A stretch of 64,000 bases of DNA, taken from positions 1 through 64,000 of the forward strand of contig NZ_JALIEB010000021.1 of assembly GCF_025755255.1 (NCBI RefSeq), given 5' to 3'. The translations under genes and the position numbers were made by a program. This DNA is from Roseobacter sinensis. GTDB lineage: Bacteria; Pseudomonadota; Alphaproteobacteria; Rhodobacterales; Rhodobacteraceae. This document shows positions 54,870-63,925 of the stretch, in pieces; the first letter of the stretch is position 1, and every line of letters begins with the position of its first letter. A model generated the notes under the pieces. It was not told the origin of the DNA. It worked only from the letters and a program-made list of their open reading frames with translations, and searched no databases.

Positions 54870-57248
54870 TCAACCGGTTTTGCCCGCCCTACTCGTTGCG
54901 GCGCAACCGGCCACATAGGTGTTCACCTCTGCAAGCGGCATCGGACGTCCGTAGTAGTAGCCCTGGCCCTCGTCACATCCACTTTCGATCAGCCGATCGA
55001 CCTGAGTGTCGGTTTCGACACCTTCTGCGATGACCTGCAAGTTCAGGTTATGACCGAGCTGGATGACGGTACTGACGATTGGGCTTTCGGTATCCTTGGC
55101 CAGATCGCTAATGAAACTTCTGTCAATCTTCAACCGGTTCAGCGGAAGCGCCTTGAGGTAGCTGAGAGAAGAATAGCCCGTGCCAAAGTCGTCCAGGGCG
55201 ATGGAGACGCCCATGGTCGATAGCTCTGTCAGCGTGGTCGCCACCCGGCTCTTTTCAGAGATCAGAACCCCCTCCGTGACCTCGATCTCCAGAAGCTGCG
55301 CTGGCAGACCGGTCTCCGCGAGGACATTTGCGATAGATCGTGAGACATCCGTACGGGCGAATTGCACGGGTGAGATGTTGACGGAAACGACTGGCGCCTC
55401 CGAGCCCAGCATCTTGAACCAACCGTGTGCATCAGTGCAGGCGTTTCGCAAGATCTGTTCACCTAGATCCACGATCAGCCCGGTCTGTTCAGCGATGGGA
55501 ATGAAGACGTCAGGACCAACTGTTCCTAGGTCTTCGTCATTCCAGCGGGCAAGGGCTTCGAACCCGATCAGACAGCCGTCGGAGAGCCGATGTTGAGGTT
55601 GATAATGAAGCTGGATCTTTTGGTCGCGGACCGCGGCCTTCAACCGCTCAATGACTGCAATGCGTCGATTGAGCTGATCAAGCATGGCTTGATCGAACGC
55701 GTGTGCGCGATCCCGCCCGCCGTCCTTTGCGTCATAGAGCGCCAGATCGCAAAGCGAGAGAAGGTCCTGCCCCTTGTCCGTGTCGGATGGAAATCGCGCC
55801 ATCCCGACAGACGCTGAAATCTGCAACTCAAAATCTGCGAGCTGGAACGGTTCCGACAAACGGTCACAGATCTCGTGCCCGAACATCAGCCGGCTCTTCG
55901 AGCAGGTCGTCTGAGTATCGGGAACGACAACCAGGAATTCGTCCCCCGCGAGGCGGGCAGCCCAAGCGCCATCGGTGGCAAGCGCCTGCAGGCGGTCTGA
56001 GGCTGCTCGCAAGAGCGCATCTCCGATGTCGTGACCGTAGCTGTCATTTATCTGTTTGAAACCATCGAGATCGATCAGAAACGCCGTAACCCTGTCTTTC
56101 TGATGATCAAGGTCGCCCAGCCGTTTTTGGATGGAATTGCGGTTCAGCAAACCGGTCAGATTATCAAAGGCGGCAAGATACTGCACCTGCCGTTCAGCCT
56201 CGACCGCTTGCGTCGTGTCAGCCACAATCCCGCGAAAGCCCTGAAAAACTTCGTTGTCGAACTGGGGTCTGCCTTTGACGACAACCCAGCGCAGGCCATC
56301 GAGTTCGCGATCAGGAAAAGCGAGAACGATGTCATAGAACTCCTCCCGATTGCGGACAGCTTCTGTCATGCGATCAAAGTCGGCTCTGCTTTCGGGGCTT
56401 ATCTTCTCACCAACGCGGTACAACAGCGGTTGATCATCCTGAGTTGCGTCGGTCCCGCCCAAAAGCTGGACGATCAGGTCTGGAGCCGCGGTCAAACGCC
56501 CCGCTGCATCCGCCTGCCAGATCCACTCCGTCGCCTGCGCTTCGTAGTCCTTGAGCAGAAGCTCGACCACTTCGCTCTTCTCGCTGAGTTTTTCCACATT
56601 CTCAAAGGATTGGAGAATTGCGCGTCCTCGATCGAGAACTGACTTTGAGAGGGCCACGAAGGCAAAGATAGACAGAAATGGCACCAGAATATCCGACGGC
56701 GTACCGACGGTCAGACCGGTCACAAGCGCAACGGCACCGCTGCCCAGGCACGTCATGGCGAGATAGATCATGCCCGGTCCCGGAGATCGGGAATAGCCGA
56801 ACGTGCCCAGAGCGACAGCGCCGGTCACAATGATGGCCACAAGGGCTTTCGCATCGCCCGTCGCGTGCGGGTAGACGCACGCCATACCCATCCACCAAAA
56901 AGAGCCGTCGATGAACGCCCGCTGCTTCATGCGCGTAAGGTCGGCCACCTCGCCCGTGCACCGATAGAGTGGTCTCGTCCAGAAGAAGAGCGCCCACGAC
57001 CCAAAGACCATCACCAAGGTCCAGCCGATCAGAAGTGGCAATGAGCCCGAAGGCAGCGCCTGAAAGGCGAGTATTGGTGCAAACAAGGTATTGCCCAACA
57101 GCAGGAGTTGGGTTTGATCGAGGGTGGCGATGATCTGGTCGCGCCGATATCGCTTGGCTGCGTCCGGGGCAAACCGGTTCGAGCGCAAGTCCGCGAAGCC
57201 CGATGCTCCGCTCAACACCAGTATTTGACCCCAAATCCGCTTCAACAT
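54870..57248 (-). CDS. membrane-bound GGDEF-EAL protein with PAS domain
   Basis: A 792-residue protein. Five or six helices lie at about residues 45-195 (LLLLGNTLFAPILAFQAL, LIGWTLVMVFGSWALFFW, YLAMTCLGSGAVALVTGL), then a PAS-like part (ATEWIWQADAAGRL). The GGDEF domain carries LAGDEF (an AGDEF variant that can be active). The EAL domain has GFEALARW, VNISPVQF, EVTEGVL, ALDDFGTGYSS, LKIDRSF and IAEGVET, all consistent with activity. ATG 57248 is preferred for a compact N-terminus; the frame is open upstream to 57350 and no start has a good ribosome site. It is convergent with the interrupted paralogue. Confidence 0.85.
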   Translation of the reverse strand: MLKRIWGQILVLSGASGFADLRSNRFAPDAAKRYRRDQIIATLDQTQLLLLGNTLFAPILAFQALPSGSLPLLIGWTLVMVFGSWALFFWTRPLYRCTGEVADLTRMKQRAFIDGSFWWMGMACVYPHATGDAKALVAIIVTGAVALGTFGYSRSPGPGMIYLAMTCLGSGAVALVTGLTVGTPSDILVPFLSIFAFVALSKSVLDRGRAILQSFENVEKLSEKSEVVELLLKDYEAQATEWIWQADAAGRLTAAPDLIVQLLGGTDATQDDQPLLYRVGEKISPESRADFDRMTEAVRNREEFYDIVLAFPDRELDGLRWVVVKGRPQFDNEVFQGFRGIVADTTQAVEAERQVQYLAAFDNLTGLLNRNSIQKRLGDLDHQKDRVTAFLIDLDGFKQINDSYGHDIGDALLRAASDRLQALATDGAWAARLAGDEFLVVVPDTQTTCSKSRLMFGHEICDRLSEPFQLADFELQISASVGMARFPSDTDKGQDLLSLCDLALYDAKDGGRDRAHAFDQAMLDQLNRRIAVIERLKAAVRDQKIQLHYQPQHRLSDGCLIGFEALARWNDEDLGTVGPDVFIPIAEQTGLIVDLGEQILRNACTDAHGWFKMLGSEAPVVSVNISPVQFARTDVSRSIANVLAETGLPAQLLEIEVTEGVLISEKSRVATTLTELSTMGVSIALDDFGTGYSSLSYLKALPLNRLKIDRSFISDLAKDTESPIVSTVIQLGHNLNLQVIAEGVETDTQVDRLIESGCDEGQGYYYGRPMPLAEVNTYVAGCAATSRAGKTG

Positions 57249-57865
57249 CGTTAAAAAACACGCCAATCCCAAGGTGATAGGACCATGACTTAAATGCGAT
57301 CGGTAAAGGTCGGATTTACCGGCCTTTGATTTGCATCGCATTCGCGGCACTTTTTGGACATCAGGATCCTCAACCCTGGACTGTCAGGGGGCGCGAAGGT
57401 CTGATGTCAACAGCATGAGGTAAATGCTCGGCCATCTGAAGCCGAGAGCAGACAGTGGGCTGTGGGCCGATATCGCGATTGGATTTGCAGGGCAGCCAAG
57501 GCGATGGGCGGTTGCGCTATCTGGATCACAGGCCATGCCGCATGCGTGCAGCTTTTGCGTGGTTCCGGTCGCAAGTGTCGCTTGCAGGTGCAACGAATGG
57601 GTGGCTCTAGATCCTATCGCCTGTGTCGCCCAAAGACCGTCTTGGTCAAATCCAACTAGGACGCCGCGATGTTCGTGCTGCGTGTGTGGACGTAAGCTGC
57701 GGCAACGTCGGGCTGCAAATGCACGCGTGCTACGCTCAGATGCGCGTGCCATCGGTGCGCGCCTTGCCGTGGGCGTGAACAGGCAGACTGAAAGACGCGG
57801 CAGCGGGCCGATCACTGCATTCTGACACAAGATCGGTCAGACCGGAAGCCGATTGGTCAAGCATG
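57249..57865. other. 617-base stretch without a supported gene
   Basis: Open frames exist on both strands (for example 57424-57825 plus and 57384-57830 minus) but have no ribosome site, domain or sensible composition; they are rich in Arg, Ala and Cys. No RNA gene or repeat was seen. The right edge leads into the promoter at 57866. Confidence 0.5.
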
Positions 57866-57910
57866 TTGACAATATGGCCTTGATTGTCATATAGTCAATA
57901 TAGTTGACTA
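57866..57910 (+). promoter_or_regulatory. sigma-70-type promoter overlapped by a MarR-like palindrome
   Basis: TTGACA (57866-57871) and TATAGT (57890-57895) with an 18-base spacer form a near-consensus promoter for the DOMON gene. TAGTCAA (57892-57898) and TTGACTA (57904-57910) form a perfect 7-bp inverted repeat around TATAG, lying on the -10 box and start point. A further inverted repeat, TGACAAT / ATTGTCA (57867-57873 and 57883-57889), spans the spacer. The palindrome repeats at 62145-62167 before the marR gene. Confidence 0.75.
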
Positions 57911-57927
57911 AATGTAGTGATGCACTT

Positions 57928-58431
57928 ATGCTGAAGAGAACGATGTTGAAGTCCATTTGTGCGCTTCCCCTTCTGCCATGGGCCGGCGCAGCACGTGCAG
58001 CGGGGCAAATCATAGACGGGGATGTCTCCTTCGACTGGCACCACACGCACGAAAGGCTGACCTGCGCGCTTCGTGCGCCCACCAAAGGTTGGCTTGCCGT
58101 CGGGTTCAACGCTGACAAAACGCTCAAAGGCACACGTTTCGTCATGGCTGCTCTGGCGAAGGGCGTTGAGCGTGTCGAAGACCGCATTGCCGTCGTCCCG
58201 ACGCATGCACAGGTCGAAACGCTCGGCTTGTCTTCTGCTCTCACGGACACCGAGATCACCCACACGCAGGGGGGATCGATCCTGAGGTTTTCCTATCCTG
58301 TGACCTTCCGCGATCAGCCGAGACTGTCGCTTGCACCGGACAGCACCGTGCATCTCATGCTGGCCTGGTCACAAGACACGGACTTCGATCATCACTCCGC
58401 CTGGCGGAAGCACTATGACATCACGCTTTAA
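57928..58431 (+). CDS. secreted DOMON-domain protein
   Basis: A 167-residue exported protein with a signal peptide ending about residue 24 (ALPLLPWAGAARA, cleavage before AGQ). The DOMON core is FDWHHTHERLTCALRAPTKG, WLAVGFNADKTLKGTRFVMA and the C-terminal LSLAPDSTVHLMLAWSQDTD. DOMON domains bind heme or sugar and often take part in extracytoplasmic electron transfer. The gene is directly behind the palindrome-bearing promoter. The start could be ATG 57928 or 57943; no strong ribosome site is visible. It is 20 bases ahead of the small gene at 58452. Confidence 0.75.
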   Translation: MLKRTMLKSICALPLLPWAGAARAAGQIIDGDVSFDWHHTHERLTCALRAPTKGWLAVGFNADKTLKGTRFVMAALAKGVERVEDRIAVVPTHAQVETLGLSSALTDTEITHTQGGSILRFSYPVTFRDQPRLSLAPDSTVHLMLAWSQDTDFDHHSAWRKHYDITL

Positions 58432-58451
58432 ACCAAAGATAGGAGACCGGA

Positions 58452-58766
58452 ATGGACACTCTGACGGATACGATTCTTGCAGTCCTCATGATTGGAAACA
58501 CGCATTACGTCGACATCGGGGCCGCATCGGATGCGGTCATCTTTTATGAAACCGAAAAGACGGCTCACATGACGCTACCGGGCGAGGGCGCATTGGTCGG
58601 AGATATGACGGTTTACACGGACGGCTATCACGTCGCGTGGCAGGGCGGCCCGGCCGGCGACTGGAAGATCGGTCATGAGGCCGGGGTGTTCACCTACACC
58701 GGCCCGGATGGTGAGGCCGCGGGCACGATCACGAAGATCGTCCCCGGGAACCCCGAAGGATATTAA
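58452..58766 (+). CDS. small protein, partner of the DOMON gene, function unknown
   Basis: A 104-residue protein of no recognised family. The N-terminus is MDTLTDTILAVLMIGNTHYV, followed by VIFYETEKTAHMTLPGEG and HVAWQGGPAGDWKIGHEAGV, then FTYTGPDGEAAGTITKIVPG. It looks like a small beta-rich domain with no signal peptide. AGGAG lies seven bases before the ATG. It is on the same strand and probably the same transcript as the DOMON gene. Confidence 0.65.
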   Translation: MDTLTDTILAVLMIGNTHYVDIGAASDAVIFYETEKTAHMTLPGEGALVGDMTVYTDGYHVAWQGGPAGDWKIGHEAGVFTYTGPDGEAAGTITKIVPGNPEGY

Positions 58767-59775
58767 CCCCAGAGGACATCGCGCCGCCGCCTTGCGCTGT
58801 GCCCTGTTCTTAGGCTGCGACCGACAAAAGCCTCGGGATCAGTGTGTCAGAGACACTTCGGGTGATCCCTGCGCCGCGCCTCAGCAATCTTAGAGACGGG
58901 GATCAGCCCGTGCGCACACCGCTGCAGGGATCGCAAGGGCTCTCCGCCTACGCCTCAGGCACTGCAGCTTTGGCGGCCCTCGCTTTGGACACGGCCACTT
59001 CTCTTGGGTCTGCGACTACCGCTCGAAGTCGACGGAACAAATGGTCCGCTGTCCCGAAGCGGCTTTTCGTCGGTGGGGTCAAACGCCGACGCTCGCAACC
59101 ACCAGTGGCTCGCCCAGGGGCAGCGACAGAGGTGTAGTGGCCGCGTCGCCCTCTCCATGGTTTCGGCAAGGCTCCCGCCCTCCAGGCGGCCGAATGACCG
59201 CCCGCGGGCGGTGCCGGGCGACCCCCCGTTCAGTCGCGACGAAATCACTTGCGGCCTAAGCGGTTATCAACTCTGTGAGGTATGATATCATGGTTTGCAC
59301 GTCGACCCCGCTGGCAGACCCCGACGCGATGTCCAGGACGTCGATATCGGGTCATCCCGGCCCTGTGTGGATGCACGCGGACAAGATTTTCTGCCGCGAT
59401 GGACGCACGAGCAAAGCCGCCTCAGTTTCAAACGGACGGGCGTCGGGTTTGGCCCGGTCTCGGGCTCCGCGGGCCTTGGAGACCCTTGCCGAGGTGCGAA
59501 GCCTCGGGCTGATGCGGACCTACGGATCAAAATCAACCGCTCCCGAGCCGAACAGGTCCTCGACGGGCCCCTGCCCGGTTGCCGCGGTTTCCGGTCTTTG
59601 TACCATTGACCTTCGATGCTGTGCCGCGCCACCAGAGATCAGCGCTACAACCACAATTGCTGGAAAAGATCGCACATGATCCCGGAGGCATGTCAGGCGT
59701 CATCAAGGTCGACAAACCCGAAGGCCCGGTGGATGCCGCCTATGGCGGCATCCATCTTCAAAGGCGATCTCCTTC
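58767..59775. other. about 1 kb without a supported gene
   Basis: Several short overlapping frames exist on both strands, but none has a ribosome site with a family-like product. The stretch is GC-rich and may hold decayed genes; one phrase near 59640-59760 (HQRSALQPQLLEKIAHDPGG) looks protein-like but is not a recognised family. No repeats or RNA gene were seen. Confidence 0.5.
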
Positions 59776-61947
59776 TCAGCCGAAGAGCAGCTCATCGCCC
59801 GGAGAGAGCGGCAGCGGATCACCCTCGACCGGCGCCCAACCGCCAGGCCCCTCCCCAACCACTTCGACAGATCCGATGAACAGGCTGCGGTCGGCGATGG
59901 CATCGGACAGTGCGTTGGCACCGATCCCTTCAAAGGTCGCGACATGAAGCCAGCCGTCGGTCGTGCGCGCCATGAGCGTGCTGTCCCCCGGCTGGTCGGC
60001 GAAGAAGGCGTAGACCTCACCCTGGTAGCTCTCGCCAAGGCCCGGGGGGTTTGCGAGAAAGTCGTCAAAGACGATACGGTCGATGCCCAGCTCGAAATCG
60101 GTGATCGTGTCCGCCCCGGTATCGCCGCCGACGAAGACGAAGGAGTCGGAGCCCTCACCGCCGGTCAGGTCATCCAGCCCGTCGCCACCGCGGATCGCGT
60201 CATTGCCCGCGCCTCCGGAAATGTCGTCGTCGCCGGACCCGCCATTGGCCTGATCGCGCCCGTCTCCGCCGAACATGATGTCGCCACCGGTTCCGCCGCG
60301 CAGATCGTCATCGCCCGCCTGGCCATAGATGATGTCCGTTCCGCCATTACCGGCAATGATGTCATTGCCTGATCCGCCCAGCAGCGTGTTCAGAGCATCG
60401 TTGCCCGAGATGACATCACCAAAGGCACTTCCGACGACGGACTCGATGCTGAAGAGCTGATCGTTCCCGGCACCTCCAGAGGCAAAGCCGCCGTCAAAGG
60501 ACAGGAAGACAGAGACCGCGCCGCTCGCATCCATATAGCTGGCCGTGTCAAAGCCCGCACCGCCATCGATGTGGTCGTCGCCTGCGCCGCCGGACATCTC
60601 GTCGTTGCCGCCCCATCCGAAGAGGTCGTCGTCGTGATCGCCCCCCGAGATGAAGTCGCGCGCGTTGCTGCCATGGATCAGGTCGTCGCCCTGTTCGCCC
60701 CAGGCCGAACCGCCGCTGCCAAGGGTGATCTGATCAAAGCCCCTGCCACCGCGGATATCATTCTCGCCGCCATTGCCGTGAAGCTCATCATCTCCGCTGC
60801 CGCCGCGAATGGTGTCGTCGCCCTCGCCGGCACGGATGGTGTCCGCCCCGTCATGCCCGTAGAGCTCATCATCTCCGGCATCGCCCAAGATGCTGTCATC
60901 GCCCGCACCGCCGCTGATGTCATCATCGCCCTCGCCACCATGGATCGTATCATCGCCGACACTGCCCCAGAGGCTGTCATTGCCCTCATCGCCGAACATC
61001 AGATCGTCGTGATCTTCGCCGCGCATGGCGTCATCGCCGGACCCACCGTGCATGGTGTCGTCGCCAAGGCCACCCCACATCACATCGTCGCCATCAAGCC
61101 CGTGCAGAACATTGTCTTTCCAGTCGCCGCGGATGCGGTCGGCGTGCTGCGAGCCGGTCGCGTTCTCGATCGAAACCAGCGAGTCACGCTCAACCAAGTC
61201 CTTGTTTGGATGAGTCCAGTTCTGACCAAACCGGTAGCCGATCCCCTCTTCGAGATTGATGGCGGCACCGGTATAGGCCCGGATGTAACTGACCGTGTCC
61301 GTCCCTCGGCCGCCGTTAAAGATGTCCAAGCCGAAGTCGGTGTTTTGACCCCGATATCCAAGTCCATCGACGGTGTAGAAGATATCGTCTCCATCCCGGC
61401 CCTGAAATGTCTGACGCTGCGTCGCCCAGCCATCCGGCATATTTTCGTCGGCGTAGTACTTCGCTTCGTAGAAAACGTCGTCCCACTCTGTTCCGACCAC
61501 ATGGCTGTCGCCGTCCAATCCAAAAATGCCGCCATTGCGCGATTGCGTGATCGGTGTTTGCTGCAGCACAGATACTTGCGGCGCCCATGTGCTACCACTG
61601 GCAGACGCCGACACCGGGTCGTCGCCAAAGATCCTGACGGCATGCAGGGTCGGCTCGACCCGGTCTCTTGATGCGCTTGTCGTCAGAAGCGGCCATCCAT
61701 TGTCCGCGTCATCGGACCGCGTGTTTGCTTCGGAGTGTGTCTCGTGCACGGCGTCCAAGTGGGCGACATGGCCGTCCTCGGAGCTGTCAAAACTCGATCC
61801 GAAGTCAATCGGATCAGCGATCTCCGGCACGTCGCTGTCGGTTTCGGCTTGCGGCCATCCCCAGATCGGCAGGGCCCAGTCATATGCGTGAATTGCGCTC
61901 TCGGTATCCTGCGTCGCGACATTCTGTCTAATAATACTCGTGTTCAT
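59776..61947 (-). CDS. RTX-repeat calcium-binding exoprotein
   Basis: A 723-residue acidic protein. About 270 N-terminal residues are without repeats and contain Asp-rich stretches. From about residue 280 to 620 there are more than 20 RTX nonapeptides, such as GGLGDDTMHGGSGDDAMRG and GGAGDDSILGDAGDD. The C-terminus has the type I secretion style VFVGGDTGADTITDFELG. No Sec signal is present, as expected for T1SS substrates. No T1SS genes are in the window. It is divergent from marR at 62173, and the promoter region holds the MarR-like palindrome, so it may belong to the same regulon. Confidence 0.88.
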   Translation of the reverse strand: MNTSIIRQNVATQDTESAIHAYDWALPIWGWPQAETDSDVPEIADPIDFGSSFDSSEDGHVAHLDAVHETHSEANTRSDDADNGWPLLTTSASRDRVEPTLHAVRIFGDDPVSASASGSTWAPQVSVLQQTPITQSRNGGIFGLDGDSHVVGTEWDDVFYEAKYYADENMPDGWATQRQTFQGRDGDDIFYTVDGLGYRGQNTDFGLDIFNGGRGTDTVSYIRAYTGAAINLEEGIGYRFGQNWTHPNKDLVERDSLVSIENATGSQHADRIRGDWKDNVLHGLDGDDVMWGGLGDDTMHGGSGDDAMRGEDHDDLMFGDEGNDSLWGSVGDDTIHGGEGDDDISGGAGDDSILGDAGDDELYGHDGADTIRAGEGDDTIRGGSGDDELHGNGGENDIRGGRGFDQITLGSGGSAWGEQGDDLIHGSNARDFISGGDHDDDLFGWGGNDEMSGGAGDDHIDGGAGFDTASYMDASGAVSVFLSFDGGFASGGAGNDQLFSIESVVGSAFGDVISGNDALNTLLGGSGNDIIAGNGGTDIIYGQAGDDDLRGGTGGDIMFGGDGRDQANGGSGDDDISGGAGNDAIRGGDGLDDLTGGEGSDSFVFVGGDTGADTITDFELGIDRIVFDDFLANPPGLGESYQGEVYAFFADQPGDSTLMARTTDGWLHVATFEGIGANALSDAIADRSLFIGSVEVVGEGPGGWAPVEGDPLPLSPGDELLFG

Positions 61948-62110
61948 ACTCTTTGCTTTCTAAATGTTTCGCCCCCGTGCATTCGCTTGGCGGCTTTGAC
62001 TCGTCACCCAAATGCTGGACGCAGACCCGATCTGACGCGTCTTGAAGAAGACCGCGCCTGTCCCAGCACAGCAGTCGACATCAACGGTTGCCTGAGACAA
62101 GGCATCCGTA

Positions 62111-62167
62111 CTATCAATGAAGTTGACTATACCGGCTGCTTATTTTTAGTCAATCTAGTTGACTAAA
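62111..62167 (+). promoter_or_regulatory. marR promoter with perfect 23-bp operator
   Basis: TTTAGTCAA (62145-62153) and TTGACTAAA (62159-62167) form a perfect 9-bp inverted repeat around TCTAG. TTGACT (62123-62128) and TTTAGT (62145-62150), 16 bases apart, can serve as -35 and -10. A weaker copy, TATCAATGAAGTTGACTA at 62112-62129, overlaps the -35. The operator ends five bases before the marR ATG, so the gene is probably autoregulated. Confidence 0.78.
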
Positions 62168-62172
62168 TTGTG

Positions 62173-62631
62173 ATGACTATGCCTCAAAGCCCCATTGATC
62201 AGAAGCGCGCAGATGCGCTCGGACGGCAGGTCGCACGGCTTATGCTGAGCATTGATCGAGGCCTACTTGCGCACCAGACTGTCGACTTTGACGTCACGCC
62301 GGCGCAAAAGGCCGTTCTGATCCAGCTTGAAACCACCGGAAACCGCATCACCACGCTCGCGCGGCGACTGGGCACATCGAAGCAGGCCGCCAGCAAATTG
62401 GTTCAGGAGGTCGAGCAGAAAGGCCTTGTCGAACGAATTCCTGACCCCAATGACGGTCGTGCATCGATCATTCAGTTCACCGCGCAGGGCCGGGCCGTCG
62501 TTGAAGACACCGTCAGCTACTTTGAGGATCTGGAGGATCAACTCGCAGCAGAGATCGGGCGCGAGGATCTCGCGTTGGTCAAGGCAAAGCTCAAGAAAAT
62601 CGCCGACTTTCTGGACCCGGACGGGTTCTAG
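62173..62631 (+). CDS. MarR-family transcriptional regulator
   Basis: A 152-residue MarR protein with helix-turn-helix ITTLARRLGTSKQAASKLVQ near residues 59-78 and the wing RIPDPNDGRASIIQFTAQGR. ATG 62173 (or 62179) starts immediately after the 23-bp operator, with no ribosome site between, so the mRNA may be leaderless or have a very short leader. The almost identical palindrome at the DOMON promoter (57892-57910) makes that gene a likely target. Confidence 0.9.
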   Translation: MTMPQSPIDQKRADALGRQVARLMLSIDRGLLAHQTVDFDVTPAQKAVLIQLETTGNRITTLARRLGTSKQAASKLVQEVEQKGLVERIPDPNDGRASIIQFTAQGRAVVEDTVSYFEDLEDQLAAEIGREDLALVKAKLKKIADFLDPDGF

Positions 62632-63419
62632 AGCCAGCCTGTTTTCTCTCCACCGATTGGCATGCTTTGCGTTTCGAAAAGCTTGCGGAGAATGATCTGA
62701 GGCAGCGATCGGGAGCAACCGGCTTTCCAGCAGATCACACGGGCATGAGTCTTGCGGAAAATGCAAAGACAGAGTGCTCGTTCATCCATCGAGGCTCCGC
62801 CGAAAAACGCGCTGCGTCCGAGCGGATCGTGATGTCGCCTCGACGAAGCAGTGGCTTGGTCCGCCCATCAGATCGATGAAAGCCGCAGTCGTTTGCAGTC
62901 GACAAGCGGTGCCTTTGACGGGCCGGGCGAGCGCCTCAGCGACGTCGGGAGCGATCGCGGCTTTGGCCCGCGCTCAAACAGGGTCGATGAGCGACGGATC
63001 CCGGCTTCCAGGCTTGGCCTGAGGCGCACTGGACACCAAAACAACTCCGTCGGGCTGCCGGCGGCTAGCGCTGCGCCGGTACCAATCTCGAGCAGTGGGC
63101 CGCAACACTGGCGATCCTCGCAGGCGTCGAACTTATCGCGCGAAGAGGTCGGGCCGTCGATCACCGGGTCATTTGCTCTTTGCAAACTCGATTAGCAAAC
63201 GGCCCGTTGGCTTGGGTCGGCCCAATCGCAGCGGTTCACCTCAGGTATTTTGCACGCCCCTTACTGGCATTCCTCGCGACAACGGTCCCCGGTAGTGGCG
63301 GGCGATATGCAGCCTTACCTGAAGCGAAATTGCCGTGTTTTCCCGGACGCTCTCGCCGGAGCTCGACGCCTTGCACCATAGCGTCTCGCACGTCCCCGAG
63401 GTCCATGGAGGTATTTCCA
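62632..63419. other. 788-base stretch without a supported gene
   Basis: Open frames on both strands are Arg/Ser-rich and show no ribosome site or domain. The frame that leads into the Cache gene is open from 63180, but its first 80 residues are unconserved in look and the GGAGG site points to 63420. No RNA gene or repeat was identified. Confidence 0.5.
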
Positions 63420-63869
63420 ATGTTCAAGAAAGTCTGGCTCGCCCGTGCGATGCTCTTCCTTCCACTTGCGGCCATGGCTGGGCAGGAGGGCACAAAGGTA
63501 GAACCACAGGCTATGGCCAAACGCGCTGCAGCGCTCTACGACGCCAATCGTCTCGACAGTCTGATCGCGGCTCTGTCCGACAGTTCGACCGGTGAGTTCC
63601 ACGATCGCGATCTCTATGTCTTCGTATTCGACACCGAGGGCAATACGGTGGCGCATGGCGCGAACGATGCGCTGTTAGGTCGGACCCTCATCGGTCTGCG
63701 CGACGTGGAAGGGCATGAGTTTGCCCGCAGCTTCGTCGAGACAGTGCAAACCGATGACCAAGGGTGGGTGGACTACATCTGGCAAAATCCTCAGACCAAA
63801 GCGCCGGAACGCAAGCCGAGCTATTTCACACGGATCGACGACAACCTCCTGCTGGGCGTTGGCGTCTAG
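63420..63869 (+). CDS. secreted single-Cache-domain protein
   Basis: A 149-residue protein with a signal peptide (MFKKVWLARAMLFLPLAAMA, cleavage before GQEG). The rest resembles a single Cache-2 domain: YVFVFDTEGNTVAHGANDAL, LIGLRDVEGHEFARSFVETV, then WVDYIWQNPQTKAPERKPSY and DDNLLLGVGV. GGAGG lies eight bases before the ATG. Stand-alone Cache proteins bind small ligands in the periplasm and can serve partner sensors; here a possible next gene begins 57 bases downstream. Confidence 0.8.
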   Translation: MFKKVWLARAMLFLPLAAMAGQEGTKVEPQAMAKRAAALYDANRLDSLIAALSDSSTGEFHDRDLYVFVFDTEGNTVAHGANDALLGRTLIGLRDVEGHEFARSFVETVQTDDQGWVDYIWQNPQTKAPERKPSYFTRIDDNLLLGVGV

Positions 63870-63925
63870 ACACGCAGCCTTGGGCAAGCTGCAGAGGATC
63901 ACGCAAATATGAAGGGGTATCCGGC

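Noticed and set aside
57384-57830. Open frames on both strands in the DOMON upstream region
   Set aside because: Arg/Ala/Cys-rich products, no ribosome site, no family resemblance, mutual overlap on opposite strands.
58844-59679. Several short overlapping frames between the small gene and the RTX gene
   Set aside because: None has a ribosome site with a plausible product, and frames change every 200-300 bases.
60200-61150. Short periodic repeats that could be taken for a CRISPR array
   Set aside because: The period is about 27 bases and corresponds to RTX nonapeptide coding repeats inside an open frame; there are no constant repeats with unique spacers.
60571-61671. A 366-codon plus-strand frame rich in Val, Ile and Ala opposite the RTX gene
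   Set aside because: It is the complement of the Gly-Asp nonapeptide repeats and would be an artificial hydrophobic protein.
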